DNA of 63,739 nucleotides, from positions 1-63,739 of the forward strand of contig JAFXGO010000007.1 of the NCBI GenBank assembly GCA_017520185.1, in the 5' to 3' direction. Position 1 is the stretch's first letter, and each line of letters begins with the position of its first letter. A program made the translations under genes and the position numbers. A model generated the notes under the pieces. The model did no database searches. It worked only from the letters and a program-made list of their open reading frames with translations, and was not told the DNA's origin. Source of the stretch: Elusimicrobiaceae bacterium. GTDB lineage: Bacteria > Elusimicrobiota > Elusimicrobia > Elusimicrobiales > Elusimicrobiaceae. Shown here in pieces: positions 51,699 to 60,492 of this stretch.

Positions 51699-53834
51699 AT
51701 GTCAAAATTAGAAGCAATTTCTCCTATTTTTAAGAATGCTCCCTTTGTATTTGGTATGAGCAGTAGTAATCAATATGTCCCGTACTTGTCAGTTTATCTC
51801 AAATCTATTATAGATAATGCAAAAGAGAAAAATTATTACGATATTGTAGTTTTTGAGAGTGATATTTCCGATGAAAATAAGGAAAAGTTGAAGTCTCTTG
51901 CAACCTCAAAAAATATTTCTATTCGTTTTTATAATTTGCAAAAAACATTTGATACTAAGTTGCACATAGCTGCTTCTTATTTTGCTCCACAATGTTATTA
52001 TCGCTTAGCGTGTGGAGAAGTTTTTAGAAAATATAAGAGAGCTTTGTTTACGGATATAGATTTGGTTTGCATTCAAGATCTTTTTCAAGTTTTTAATGTA
52101 GATATAGGAGATGCCCCTATTGCTGCCTGCGAAGAGGTGCTTTGGGCTGAAGAAAATAGAAAAGAGAAAGTTTATGGAGATTGGAGCGTTTCTGAGTATT
52201 TAAAAAAACTAGGTTCTCCTAGTATATACTATAATACTGGCTTAATTCTTATTAATCCAGAAAAATTTAATCAAATAGCCCCTTTCTCATTATTGTTAGA
52301 AGAGTCTAAAAAGGAACGATTTATTTGTCAGGAACAAGATGTTTTAAACAAAGTGTTTAAAGATAAATTTTTTACTTTATCTTTAAAATATAATTTCGAG
52401 ATCATTAACACTATTTTTAACGGAAAAAATAAAACATTTCAAGATTATTCGGAAAAGATAGACTCTGCAGTGATGTATCATTTTTTAGCTGCTAAAAAAG
52501 TATGGTTTTATCCTGGTTTACCAAAAGGATATGTGTGGTGGTCGTATGCTAGAAAAACACCTTTTTATGATAAAATTTTTGCTGATCTTATTGAAAGGCA
52601 AAAACCACTTGCTTTTAAAGAGGAAATGAAACTTAAAATAAAATATAATCGGTATCGTTTTCTTTCTCTTGTTTCTTTTGGAAAAAGAAAAATGAGATAT
52701 CATGAAAAAGCCAATTTTATTGAAGAAGAGTTTTTTCCTAAAAAAAAGGTTGAAATCAGAGAAATGGAAAATGTTTGCGATTTTTTAGAGCCCGCTTTCT
52801 CTGAAAACAAAGTGGCAATTGCAATGAGTTGTTCTAATGAATATGCACCTTATTTATCAGTTTGTTTGGAATCTATTAAAATTAATTCTTCCTCTCAAAA
52901 AAAATACGATATTGTAGTGTTTGAACGTTCCATTACGCAAGATAACAAAAAGAAACTCTTAGCACAAATTCAAGGGTTGGGAAATTTTTCGCTTCGCTTT
53001 GTGAATCCAACGGCTTTGTTAAAAGAATATAACCTTACTTATCCAGCTAATTATGCTTTGGAGTGCTTTTTTCGGTTGACATCTCCGTTGATACTGAAAA
53101 ATTATTCCAAAATTATTTTTACGGATGTAGATTTAGTTTTACAAGCAGATATCAGTGTTTTAGCAAACGAAGATTTGCAAGGATATCCTTTCGGCGCTTG
53201 TAAAGATTTAATGTGGGGAGCTTTCTTAAATTGTCAAGAAAGTGACTGGGCGCAATATGCCCAAGAAGTTCTACATTTAAAAGAACCTTTCCGTTATTAT
53301 AATACAGGTGTTTTATTGCTGGATGTAAAAACTTTTAATGAAAAAGAATACTCTAAGAAAATGTTGGAATTTGTCAGTAAAAATAAATTTAGAATTTTGG
53401 AACAAGACGGTTTAAATGCATTTTTTCAGACGGGAATTAAATATCTTGATACTGCTTGGAACGTGCCGACTTCGGGTGGTATATATAAGCATTTGGTTTC
53501 TCTCATGCCGTCTGAATTTTTTGAGCAGTATTTAAAGGATAAGAGCAATCCATTTATTATACATTTTGCTGGAGAAAGTAAGCCTTGGTTCTCTCCTAAA
53601 GATGATATGGCAGATCTCTGGTGGAATTATGCAAAAAAAACACCTTTTTATGAAGATCTAATGTTGAGTTTGCAAGAACACCAAAGAGATCTTTCTGGTG
53701 GAGAAAAAGTTGTTTTTTATTTCAAATATCGTTTATATAAGATTTTAAGCATGCTGACGTCTTCTGAGAAAAAAAGTATATATAAGACAAAAGCGCAAGA
53801 ATATAAGCGGAAACTTAAAATTAAAAAGAAATAA
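51699..53834 (+). CDS. Tandem GT8-family glycosyltransferase (two fused domains)
   Basis: 711 residues containing two complete GT8 units. The first (about 17-320) has SVYLKSIIDNAKEKNYYDIVV, ALFTDIDLVCIQDL with the DxD motif, YYNTGLILINPEKF and HFLAAKKVWFYPG. The second (about 370-690) repeats these: YDIVVFERSITQDN, IIFTDVDLVLQAD, YYNTGVLLLDVKTF, HFAGESKPWFSP. Both keep the metal-binding DxD, so both may be active. GT8 enzymes move glucose or galactose in LPS cores. Each unit ends in the same RY/KY...LS...basic tail. A ribosome site AAAGGAAAA precedes the ATG. Confidence 0.88.
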   Translation: MSKLEAISPIFKNAPFVFGMSSSNQYVPYLSVYLKSIIDNAKEKNYYDIVVFESDISDENKEKLKSLATSKNISIRFYNLQKTFDTKLHIAASYFAPQCYYRLACGEVFRKYKRALFTDIDLVCIQDLFQVFNVDIGDAPIAACEEVLWAEENRKEKVYGDWSVSEYLKKLGSPSIYYNTGLILINPEKFNQIAPFSLLLEESKKERFICQEQDVLNKVFKDKFFTLSLKYNFEIINTIFNGKNKTFQDYSEKIDSAVMYHFLAAKKVWFYPGLPKGYVWWSYARKTPFYDKIFADLIERQKPLAFKEEMKLKIKYNRYRFLSLVSFGKRKMRYHEKANFIEEEFFPKKKVEIREMENVCDFLEPAFSENKVAIAMSCSNEYAPYLSVCLESIKINSSSQKKYDIVVFERSITQDNKKKLLAQIQGLGNFSLRFVNPTALLKEYNLTYPANYALECFFRLTSPLILKNYSKIIFTDVDLVLQADISVLANEDLQGYPFGACKDLMWGAFLNCQESDWAQYAQEVLHLKEPFRYYNTGVLLLDVKTFNEKEYSKKMLEFVSKNKFRILEQDGLNAFFQTGIKYLDTAWNVPTSGGIYKHLVSLMPSEFFEQYLKDKSNPFIIHFAGESKPWFSPKDDMADLWWNYAKKTPFYEDLMLSLQEHQRDLSGGEKVVFYFKYRLYKILSMLTSSEKKSIYKTKAQEYKRKLKIKKK

Positions 53835-54787
53835 TGAGTGTTTTAAACATCAAAATCCTAATTGTACATCGGGAATTACGCGGCGTGGTTAAAAATAGCA
53901 TTTTATGCCCCATTCAAACGGGGTGTGCCCATGCTGCGGTTCTCTTGCCGGATATGCTGCGTGATAATGAAGGCGAGAATATTTCTAAAGATAATCCGCG
54001 CTATTGCGAATTGACGGCGCATTATTGGGCATGGAAAAATCAGGATAAATTGGAAAATCCCGATTATGTGGGTTTAATGCATAATCGTCGACATTTTGTT
54101 TTTGATGAAAATATTCCTATTCCATCTACCAAAGCAACGTGGATGCCAGATTCTCCTTTTTATATTTATCCTCCTATTACAAGTGATTATCTAAAACATG
54201 TGTCCGAAGATAAAATTAAGCCCTACTTTCCGCAGTACGATTGTATGGTGATCAAAGGATATCAGGAGCCTAAAATTTCTTTTGGCAAAAGGATTACCAG
54301 AAGTTTTGGTTTAGAAAATCCGGAAATTTTTGATGTTTTTGCAAATGTTCTGCGCGAAAAATACCCTTCTTATTCTTCCGAATTAAATGAATTTTGGCAA
54401 GGGGATAAACAGTATCTTTGCAATATGTTTGTGATGAAAAAAGAATTGTTTGATGAGTACTCTTCTTTTTTGTTTGGCGTGTTGGGCGAAGTGGATAAAA
54501 GGGTGGATTCGGCTCGTTTTACAGGATCCAAACTTCGCTTTTTAGGCTATTTGGGGGAATATTTACTGACGATATTTATAATGAAATTGAAGAAAAATTC
54601 TTCCATTAAAATAATAGAAGTAAATGGTGCTTATTTTGAGGAAAAATATAATTCCAAAGAACAAGGGAAACTATGCCGGTATGCCCTGTTAAGCCTGTTG
54701 CCTTTTGGAAACAGAAGAAAAGTGTATCTTCAAAAGTATGAACTGTTAAAAGCCAAACTTCATGTACTTAAGACATTCCGGTATTAA
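53834..54787 (+). CDS. DUF4422-type putative glycosyltransferase
   Basis: 317 residues with the DUF4422 core: RYCELTAHYWAWKN, then DYVGLMHNRRHFVFDE, DCMVIKGY and LCNMFVMKKELFDEYSSFLFGVL. This family is frequent in capsule and O-antigen clusters and is predicted to transfer sugars; the substrate is unknown. Its tail, LCRYALLSLLPFGNRRKVYLQKY, matches those on the GT8 units. The ATG overlaps the stop of the GT8 gene by one base. Confidence 0.78.
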   Translation: MSVLNIKILIVHRELRGVVKNSILCPIQTGCAHAAVLLPDMLRDNEGENISKDNPRYCELTAHYWAWKNQDKLENPDYVGLMHNRRHFVFDENIPIPSTKATWMPDSPFYIYPPITSDYLKHVSEDKIKPYFPQYDCMVIKGYQEPKISFGKRITRSFGLENPEIFDVFANVLREKYPSYSSELNEFWQGDKQYLCNMFVMKKELFDEYSSFLFGVLGEVDKRVDSARFTGSKLRFLGYLGEYLLTIFIMKLKKNSSIKIIEVNGAYFEEKYNSKEQGKLCRYALLSLLPFGNRRKVYLQKYELLKAKLHVLKTFRY

Positions 54788-54798
54788 TACAAAATTTT

Positions 54799-56403
54799 AT
54801 GACTATCAAAAATATTCTTCTTTTTTTGTTTTGTATTGTAGTTGGAGGCTTAATTAGCCTTTGGCTGGGGCAAGATATTGGCTTTGATATCAATAACTAT
54901 CACCTATATATTCCCTATGCTTTTTTGCATGGCAGACTGTTTACCGATATTATAGCGGCAGGACCTGTGCATACTTTCTTTAATCCTTTGCCGGACATTC
55001 CTTTCTTTTTATTATTTTATTACTTAAATGATTGGCCTAAAGTGACCGGTTTTTTGTTGGGGGGATATTACGGCATTTTCTTGTTTGCCTTGTTTAAATG
55101 GGTTCCGTTGGTACTACAGGGCAACCGTTGTCAGGATAAATGCTTGCAATGGATAACGGTTTTTTTTGCAGCTACCGGCATGGCTGCTTTCTTGCAGGTG
55201 GGGCATTCAAGCAATGAAGAACTGATGGGATTTTTGGCAGTATTAGCGGCTTATTTGATTTTTCGCGGAACAGATGAGAAATTACATTTTAATTTGAAAA
55301 ATATTTTATGGGCGGCTTTTTGGGCTTCACTTGCCACAGGTCTTAAACACACTGCCGCACCGGCTGCTATCGGGATAGGAACGGCTTGTTTGTTCTTACT
55401 GATTAAAAATAAATCTTCCTACAAGCAATACTTTTATGTGATAGGAGCGGCGTTGGGTGGATTTTTATTAACAGATGGATATTTCTTGTGGGAAAAGTAC
55501 GATAAACTGCAAAATCCTCTTTTTCCTTTTTTTAATCATATTTTTCATTCTCCTTTTTATCCGAATGAGGCACTAGCTAACAGTTCATATGTACCTGACG
55601 GTTGGAAAGAATGGTTGTTTTTGCCTTTTTTGAGAGTGACATGGTTTAATAATTGGGACTATGTGGTAGACTTTCGGTTAATATTGGGGTTAACCTCAGT
55701 TGTTTTGCTGATTATAGGCGGTTTGTTTTATATTAAAAAACGCCCCCTCTCTAAAACATATGCTTTACTTCTTTGTTTTTTTATCGGGACATATGTTCCT
55801 TGGGTTATCTTGTTTGGGAATTTGCGCTACGGGATTTTTTTAGAGGTTTTATCCTCGCTATTGTTTGTTTTTCTTTTGCGTCGATTTTTATCTGCTAAGT
55901 TTGTGTGTGTGATAGTAGTAGGTATTTTGTTTTTGTCGGCTTTTACTCCATTTCCCCGATTTCCTAGAACACCCTATAAACACAAAAATATCTTGTTTTC
56001 TCAATCTGTTTCGATGGAAAAAAACAGTTTGGTGGTGGTGGTGGGGCACATCTCATTTGTTATTCCTTTTCTTGATCCTAGTGCCAAATATATAGGTGGA
56101 GTGATTTTGACTAAAGAGTTTTTAGATACTGATCAGGGGACACTGAACTATGTATGTCCACTGCAATATTTAGATTATCAACATTTTTTTAATCCGCGCA
56201 TATATGAAACTATCCAAAACCATCAAGGTGCTATTTATATATTGATGCCCTCTTTAAGTTGGTTGATGAGCGAGCCTTTTTGGAAAACATACGGTCTGAC
56301 GCCGCCTACATCATGCCAATTACTACAGACAAACATTAGACCTAACAGAATTTATCCGGGTGATATCGCTTTGTGTAGGGTGGAAAAAATTGTTAAGAAC
56401 TAA
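54799..56403 (+). CDS. Polytopic membrane protein of the glycan cluster
   Basis: A 534-residue integral membrane protein with about ten hydrophobic segments. The early loop LGQDIGFDINNYHLYIPYAFLHGR resembles the first periplasmic loop of GT-C-fold transferases with its Asp and Tyr/His. SLATGLKHTAAPAAIGIG follows, and a soluble C-terminal part (about 430-534) is periplasmic or cytoplasmic. A polyprenyl-phosphate-dependent glycosyltransferase or ligase is the likeliest role; a flippase or polymerase is less so. Last gene of the operon; no terminator before the convergent NagZ gene is visible. Confidence 0.6.
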   Translation: MTIKNILLFLFCIVVGGLISLWLGQDIGFDINNYHLYIPYAFLHGRLFTDIIAAGPVHTFFNPLPDIPFFLLFYYLNDWPKVTGFLLGGYYGIFLFALFKWVPLVLQGNRCQDKCLQWITVFFAATGMAAFLQVGHSSNEELMGFLAVLAAYLIFRGTDEKLHFNLKNILWAAFWASLATGLKHTAAPAAIGIGTACLFLLIKNKSSYKQYFYVIGAALGGFLLTDGYFLWEKYDKLQNPLFPFFNHIFHSPFYPNEALANSSYVPDGWKEWLFLPFLRVTWFNNWDYVVDFRLILGLTSVVLLIIGGLFYIKKRPLSKTYALLLCFFIGTYVPWVILFGNLRYGIFLEVLSSLLFVFLLRRFLSAKFVCVIVVGILFLSAFTPFPRFPRTPYKHKNILFSQSVSMEKNSLVVVVGHISFVIPFLDPSAKYIGGVILTKEFLDTDQGTLNYVCPLQYLDYQHFFNPRIYETIQNHQGAIYILMPSLSWLMSEPFWKTYGLTPPTSCQLLQTNIRPNRIYPGDIALCRVEKIVKN

Positions 56404-56405
56404 AA

Positions 56406-57449
56406 CTATTTTTTTCGTTTTAATAAGTTCTTTCGTTTTTGAAATCTTTTAATATATCGAGGGTCTATTTGTCGGATTTGTTTTTCCATAAATTTTGTAG
56501 ATCGGTGAAAAGGGAAAAAGGGCATCACCACATCGGCTCCCGCTGCTAAAGCCTGGTTCATACGCTCTCCTACAGTATTAGAATTAGGACCGCCTGCTGC
56601 CGCCATATTAAGTGCGTCTGTAATAATAAGTCCTTTAAACTCCAACGATTCTTTAGCAAATTTATAAAAAGCAGGAGAAAAAGTGGATATATTGTGTTTA
56701 TCAATTGAAATAAAAAACATGTGGGAAGGCATTAAACAACCATACTGGCGGGCTTTTTCAAAGGCGAATACAGAATTTTTTTGAATGGTTTTTATATCAT
56801 CATGTACAGCGGGAGATATAAAATGCGGATCTGCAAATGTGACAACTCCGGGAAAATGTTTATAACAAGGTGTCGCCCCTCCTTTGTCTAATCCTTCGGC
56901 AAACGCATCTGCTAAGGCTTTAGTAATTTTAGGGTCAGTGGAATAATATCGGTTTCGCACCGGAATATTTTCAGTATATGGCACATCAGCTGTTGGAGCA
57001 AAAGCCACATCTATGCTTAGTTTTTTTAATAGTTTTCCTGTTCGTTCTCCTTCCAGTTTCGCTTGTAAAATAGCGTGCTCTAAATTTTGCTTTGCCAAAT
57101 CCCCGTATTTTTGAGCAGCAGGGCTTTGAAAGTCGGGTTCGAAGTTTTTTAAACGATTTACCGGTCCTCCTTCTTGATCTAAAAAGAAAAGAAAGTCGTT
57201 TCTTTTCAACACTTCTTCCAGTTCCTTTCTAAGTTGGGGTGGATGCATGCCCTGATGCAAAGGAACGCTAAGTAAAAATCCATAAGGATTAATCCGTTTG
57301 AAAAACTCTTTGCTATCATCGGTTAAAGGATATTGATTGATTAGTAAAATTACAGGCATTACATCTTGCTTCGGTGCTTTAAAAGAAAAACAAGCCCACA
57401 CAAGAATCACCGGTAGCATCAGTGCTAGGAAAAATTTAATTTTTTTCAT
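56406..57449 (-). CDS. GH3-family beta-N-acetylhexosaminidase-like lipoprotein (NagZ-like)
   Basis: 347 residues of the NagZ fold. FFLDQEGGPVNRLKNF is the sugar-binding motif, and LIITDALNM supplies the nucleophile Asp. The usual KHFPGHGDTxxDSH loop reads YKHFPGVVTFADPHF: KHFPG and the final His remain but GHG and the DS pair are altered. An N-terminal segment ending VWAC could be a lipobox, placing the enzyme on a periplasmic membrane face rather than in the cytoplasm as in E. coli. No ribosome site is evident. Confidence 0.82.
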   Translation of the reverse strand: MKKIKFFLALMLPVILVWACFSFKAPKQDVMPVILLINQYPLTDDSKEFFKRINPYGFLLSVPLHQGMHPPQLRKELEEVLKRNDFLFFLDQEGGPVNRLKNFEPDFQSPAAQKYGDLAKQNLEHAILQAKLEGERTGKLLKKLSIDVAFAPTADVPYTENIPVRNRYYSTDPKITKALADAFAEGLDKGGATPCYKHFPGVVTFADPHFISPAVHDDIKTIQKNSVFAFEKARQYGCLMPSHMFFISIDKHNISTFSPAFYKFAKESLEFKGLIITDALNMAAAGGPNSNTVGERMNQALAAGADVVMPFFPFHRSTKFMEKQIRQIDPRYIKRFQKRKNLLKRKK

Positions 57450-57466
57450 TTAATTTTAGTCAAACA

Positions 57467-57494
57467 AACGACCGTTTCATAGGAAACGGTCGTT
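57467..57494 (-). terminator. Terminator-type hairpin after the pilin-like gene
   Basis: AACGACCGTTTC, loop ATAG, GAAACGGTCGTT, a 12-bp perfect stem 24 nt past the pilin-like stop and before the NagZ-like start. It lacks a strong T-run. Confidence 0.65.
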
Positions 57495-57517
57495 ATTTAG
57501 GAATATTATTTTTATTC

Positions 57518-58972
57518 TCACCATCCGCAAGCGGTTGCTCCGCCACATCCATATGCTCCGCAGGCGTCTAAAGCCCCACAACCAGTCAGCCCGCACGCAC
57601 CTGCTCCTCCACAATAGGTATCTTCGACCGCCGGACAAGTAGAAAGCGTTCCTACGGACCCTGCCCCTCCGGCGTTACTACAAATATAGCCTGATATGGA
57701 GTTGTAACCCTTTTCCGTACAAGTTGCTGTTTGTGCAGAGCCTTCGTCACGATAGCATTCATACTGAAGCTCGCCAGCATATCCGCTTTGACTACAATCA
57801 GACTTCACATAAATATAAGACTGTCCCATGTAAGTTTCAGACTTCAACGTCCCTATACACTTAAATGTAGAGCATACATAGTCTTGAAAAGTTCCCCGCC
57901 AGCAATCAACATTTCTGTCGTAGCAAGTATAAGAGTTGGGAGAGCTATAATAAGAACACTCCGTGTCGGAGACAGATGTGGAGGCGGAACTTGGAACACA
58001 ACCAATTCTCCCTGAACTTTCTGCGCAGTATTCATATGCCTTCGCTACACTGTCACATCTTCCTAGATTAATGCTAGATCCACTGGTTTCTATTTTTCTA
58101 CCACACGAGTATCCACACGTCTTAACATGTTTAGGCAAATAAACCCCAGAACTTAATACAATAAAAGTTGCTTTTGTTGGAGTACCACTGCCACCACCGC
58201 CGCCACCGCTGCTGCAACGACTACAATCGGATGTATTCCAGACCTCTTTCCATGCTCTTTGTTCGCCGGTGCCTTGACATTGCCACTGTGTTTTGGCTGT
58301 TCCACTACAATACTTACTGTCATATGAGCTGCAAGCTTTTGTTTGTGTTGTTGTGGGTTGTGTTTGGCAATTTCCTACCCATTCTTCATGCCATTTTCCA
58401 TCTCGGCAACTGATGACGGTAGTTTCTGTTCCGCATCCTTCGATGCAATTTCTTGTAGAAACGGCTGGTTTTTCTTCTGGAGGACAACCCGCCGGTGGTG
58501 GTGGATTTAAATCAGGAGGAACAACTTCAGATGCGCATTCATAGCCTACTTCAATCTCTCCTAAATCTTTGCATAAAGGATAGTCTTTATTTAGTTTTTC
58601 GCATTCCTCTCCTTCACAACAGATGCGTCCGTCCCTGTAAGAGGGGATGCTTAAAGTGTAGTTGTATTTGCCTTTGCTGGAAGCCAAAATACCCACACCG
58701 CCATCTATTTGTGAATAAGAATAATTCTTAGACTCTGTTTGAGGAATAATATCCTTTAATTCAGCTAAATCAGCTAAATAAGGTTTGTCTAATAAACAGC
58801 GTTTTTCCTGTTCGGTACGTACGGCAGCCATCAATTCTTCTGCTTCCGTTGTTTTTTGTGTTTCCAATACTTTGCTAAACTTCGGTACGGCGACGGCAGC
58901 CAAAACACCCAGCACCATGACCACGATTAGAAGTTCAGTCAAAGTAAAGGCCTTCTTTTTCTTTAACTTCAT
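57518..58972 (-). CDS. Large Cys-rich type IV pilin-like protein
   Basis: Start at 58972 (MKLKKKKAFTLTELLIV), with AGGAGG upstream; a longer frame lacks one. The 484 residues begin with a prepilin leader and N-methylation motif, with Ala instead of Gly at -1 and Glu at +5. A normal pilin head ends near residue 165. The rest is unusual: about 37 Cys by my count, a Pro linker (PPDLNPPPPAG), a Gly linker (GGGGGG), and a tail of an 11-residue repeat CGxxxACGxxG (57521-57613). Major pilins are about 150 residues. It probably forms or decorates a surface fibre; it could also be a disulfide-stabilised adhesin. Confidence 0.8.
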   Translation of the reverse strand: MKLKKKKAFTLTELLIVVMVLGVLAAVAVPKFSKVLETQKTTEAEELMAAVRTEQEKRCLLDKPYLADLAELKDIIPQTESKNYSYSQIDGGVGILASSKGKYNYTLSIPSYRDGRICCEGEECEKLNKDYPLCKDLGEIEVGYECASEVVPPDLNPPPPAGCPPEEKPAVSTRNCIEGCGTETTVISCRDGKWHEEWVGNCQTQPTTTQTKACSSYDSKYCSGTAKTQWQCQGTGEQRAWKEVWNTSDCSRCSSGGGGGGSGTPTKATFIVLSSGVYLPKHVKTCGYSCGRKIETSGSSINLGRCDSVAKAYEYCAESSGRIGCVPSSASTSVSDTECSYYSSPNSYTCYDRNVDCWRGTFQDYVCSTFKCIGTLKSETYMGQSYIYVKSDCSQSGYAGELQYECYRDEGSAQTATCTEKGYNSISGYICSNAGGAGSVGTLSTCPAVEDTYCGGAGACGLTGCGALDACGAYGCGGATACGW

Positions 58973-59024
58973 GGCAATCCTCCTAAAATAAAATTCATCT
59001 GGAATAAAAGAAAACAACAAACCA

Positions 59025-59046
59025 CTTCCCAATAGACTATGGGAAG
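59025..59046 (-). promoter_or_regulatory. 5' leader hairpin of the pilin-like gene
   Basis: CTTCCCA / TGGGAAG with an 8-nt loop, near the predicted 5' end (about 59056) of an 84-nt leader. Confidence 0.5.
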
Positions 59047-59062
59047 AGAACCCTTCTCTCAT

Positions 59063-59090
59063 AGTATAAAAAGCCTTTTAAATAAGTCAA
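59063..59090 (-). promoter_or_regulatory. Promoter of the pilin-like gene
   Basis: Minus strand TTGACT (59090-59085), 16-nt spacer, TATACT (59068-59063). Confidence 0.65.
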
Positions 59091-59202
59091 GGAAAAAATA
59101 GAGATGAAAACATAAAATAAAAAGAGAACTAATGTTTTAAAGCTAGGAATGCAATTTATCAATTAGTTTTGCGTAAAAATCCTTCTAATCCAAAATCTGA
59201 TA
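59091..59202. other. Divergent intergenic spacer
   Basis: A+T-rich spacer between divergent promoters of the pilin-like and choloylglycine-hydrolase genes. No gene or clear regulator site is visible. Confidence 0.5.
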
Positions 59203-59231
59203 TTCACAAAAGGCTTTTATTTCTTCATACT
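59203..59231 (+). promoter_or_regulatory. Candidate promoter of the choloylglycine-hydrolase gene
   Basis: TTCACA (59203-59208), 17-nt spacer, CATACT (59226-59231). Confidence 0.45.
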
Positions 59232-59283
59232 AAAACAGGGGGGAGAGCGGCAACACTATATTTACCCGCTCTTAGAAAGAAGT

Positions 59284-60378
59284 ATGAAAAAACTAACTGC
59301 CTTATTGGCCGCGGCAACGTTTACTGCTGCGGCAGTTTCTCCGGCTTCGGCCTGTACGGGAATTTCTTTGACCGCCAAAGACGGCACACGTATCCAAGCA
59401 CGCACAATTGAGTGGAGCGGATATGATTTAAACGCGAAATTGGCCGTTTGGCCGCGCGGGGTGAAAAAAACGTCCTATACGCCTGAGGGAAAAAATGGCC
59501 TGAGTTGGATCACCCGCTACGGAGTGGTGGGGGCTACTACTGTAATGGACGAATTTATCACAGAAGGGATTAATGAAAAAGGTCTTTCGGCGGGTATTTT
59601 CTTCTTTTCGCACTATGGAAGTTTGGCTCCGTATAATCCTAAAAAAGCCAAAAAATCAGTGAGTGATGCAGAGCTTGTCCCATGGATACTTACTAATTTT
59701 GCCACAGTAGAGGAAGTGTTAAAAAATCTTAAGAAGATAGATATTATTCCTATCGCAAAACCGGACGAAAACGGCAATTACAACACCGGCCATTGGCGCA
59801 TTGCAGATGCCAGCGGGCGAAGTGTAGTGTTGGAAATTACCCATAAAGGGGAACGTAAAATCTATGAAAACAAAGTGGGCGTGCTGACTAATTCTCCGGA
59901 TTTTGCTTGGCATTTGGGCAATTTAAACAATTACATCAATCTTATGCCGGGCACTGTGGCGGAAAAAACATTCGGTGGGGCTGATTTATTTTCGTTGGGT
60001 TCCGGTTCGGCTCTCTTAGGTATACCGGGGGATTTTACACCTCCGTCTCGTTTTGTAAGGGCATTTTTTTGGTTGCATGGCTCTCGCACACCTATAGATA
60101 AATACGGGGCTATTACACAGGCTTTTCATATCTTAAATGCGTTTGATATCCCTATAGGGGCAGAGTTTGCTCCGGATCAACAAATTCCGGCTATACCCAG
60201 TGCAACACAGGTGACGTGTGTCAGCGATACCAGCGATCCTGCTTTTTATTATCGCACCATGTACAACTCTCAAATTCGCAAAGTAGATTTAACCAAAATC
60301 GACTTTACGAAAGTTCCTTATACGGTGACGTCGTTGGACGAAGAAGCAAAAGAACAAATAAAAGAGCGTAGTTTTTAG
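59284..60378 (+). CDS. Choloylglycine hydrolase/penicillin V acylase-family Ntn hydrolase
   Basis: 364 residues with a signal peptide (LLAAATFTAAAVSPASA) cut just before CTGISL, so the mature protein would begin with the catalytic nucleophile Cys, as in Gram-negative members. RTIEWS has the conserved Arg and an acidic residue (Glu where bile-salt hydrolases have Asp). VLTNSPDFAWHL gives the Asn and PPSRFVRAFF the Arg of the active site. The substrate could be bile-salt amides, penicillin V or acyl-homoserine lactones; the sequence does not decide. Periplasmic or secreted. Confidence 0.88.
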   Translation: MKKLTALLAAATFTAAAVSPASACTGISLTAKDGTRIQARTIEWSGYDLNAKLAVWPRGVKKTSYTPEGKNGLSWITRYGVVGATTVMDEFITEGINEKGLSAGIFFFSHYGSLAPYNPKKAKKSVSDAELVPWILTNFATVEEVLKNLKKIDIIPIAKPDENGNYNTGHWRIADASGRSVVLEITHKGERKIYENKVGVLTNSPDFAWHLGNLNNYINLMPGTVAEKTFGGADLFSLGSGSALLGIPGDFTPPSRFVRAFFWLHGSRTPIDKYGAITQAFHILNAFDIPIGAEFAPDQQIPAIPSATQVTCVSDTSDPAFYYRTMYNSQIRKVDLTKIDFTKVPYTVTSLDEEAKEQIKERSF

Positions 60379-60390
60379 AAATAACGATGA

Positions 60391-60419
60391 AAAAGGCCCT
60401 TTCTTCGGAGAGGGCCTTT
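60391..60419 (+). terminator. Terminator after the hydrolase gene
   Basis: AAAGGCCCT / AGGGCCTTT with a 10-nt TTCTTCGGAG loop, 13 nt past the stop. Confidence 0.75.
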
Positions 60420-60455
60420 ATATTTACTTCATTTTTAAGATTAAAATGGTTTTTA

Positions 60456-60461
60456 TATAAT
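60456..60461 (+). promoter_or_regulatory. -10 element of the lipoprotein gene
   Basis: Perfect TATAAT; -35 poor (TTTTTA at 60432-60437). The gene follows at 60493 behind TGGAGA. Confidence 0.5.
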
Positions 60462-60492
60462 CTAATTAGAATCATTGAATCTGGAGAAAAAG

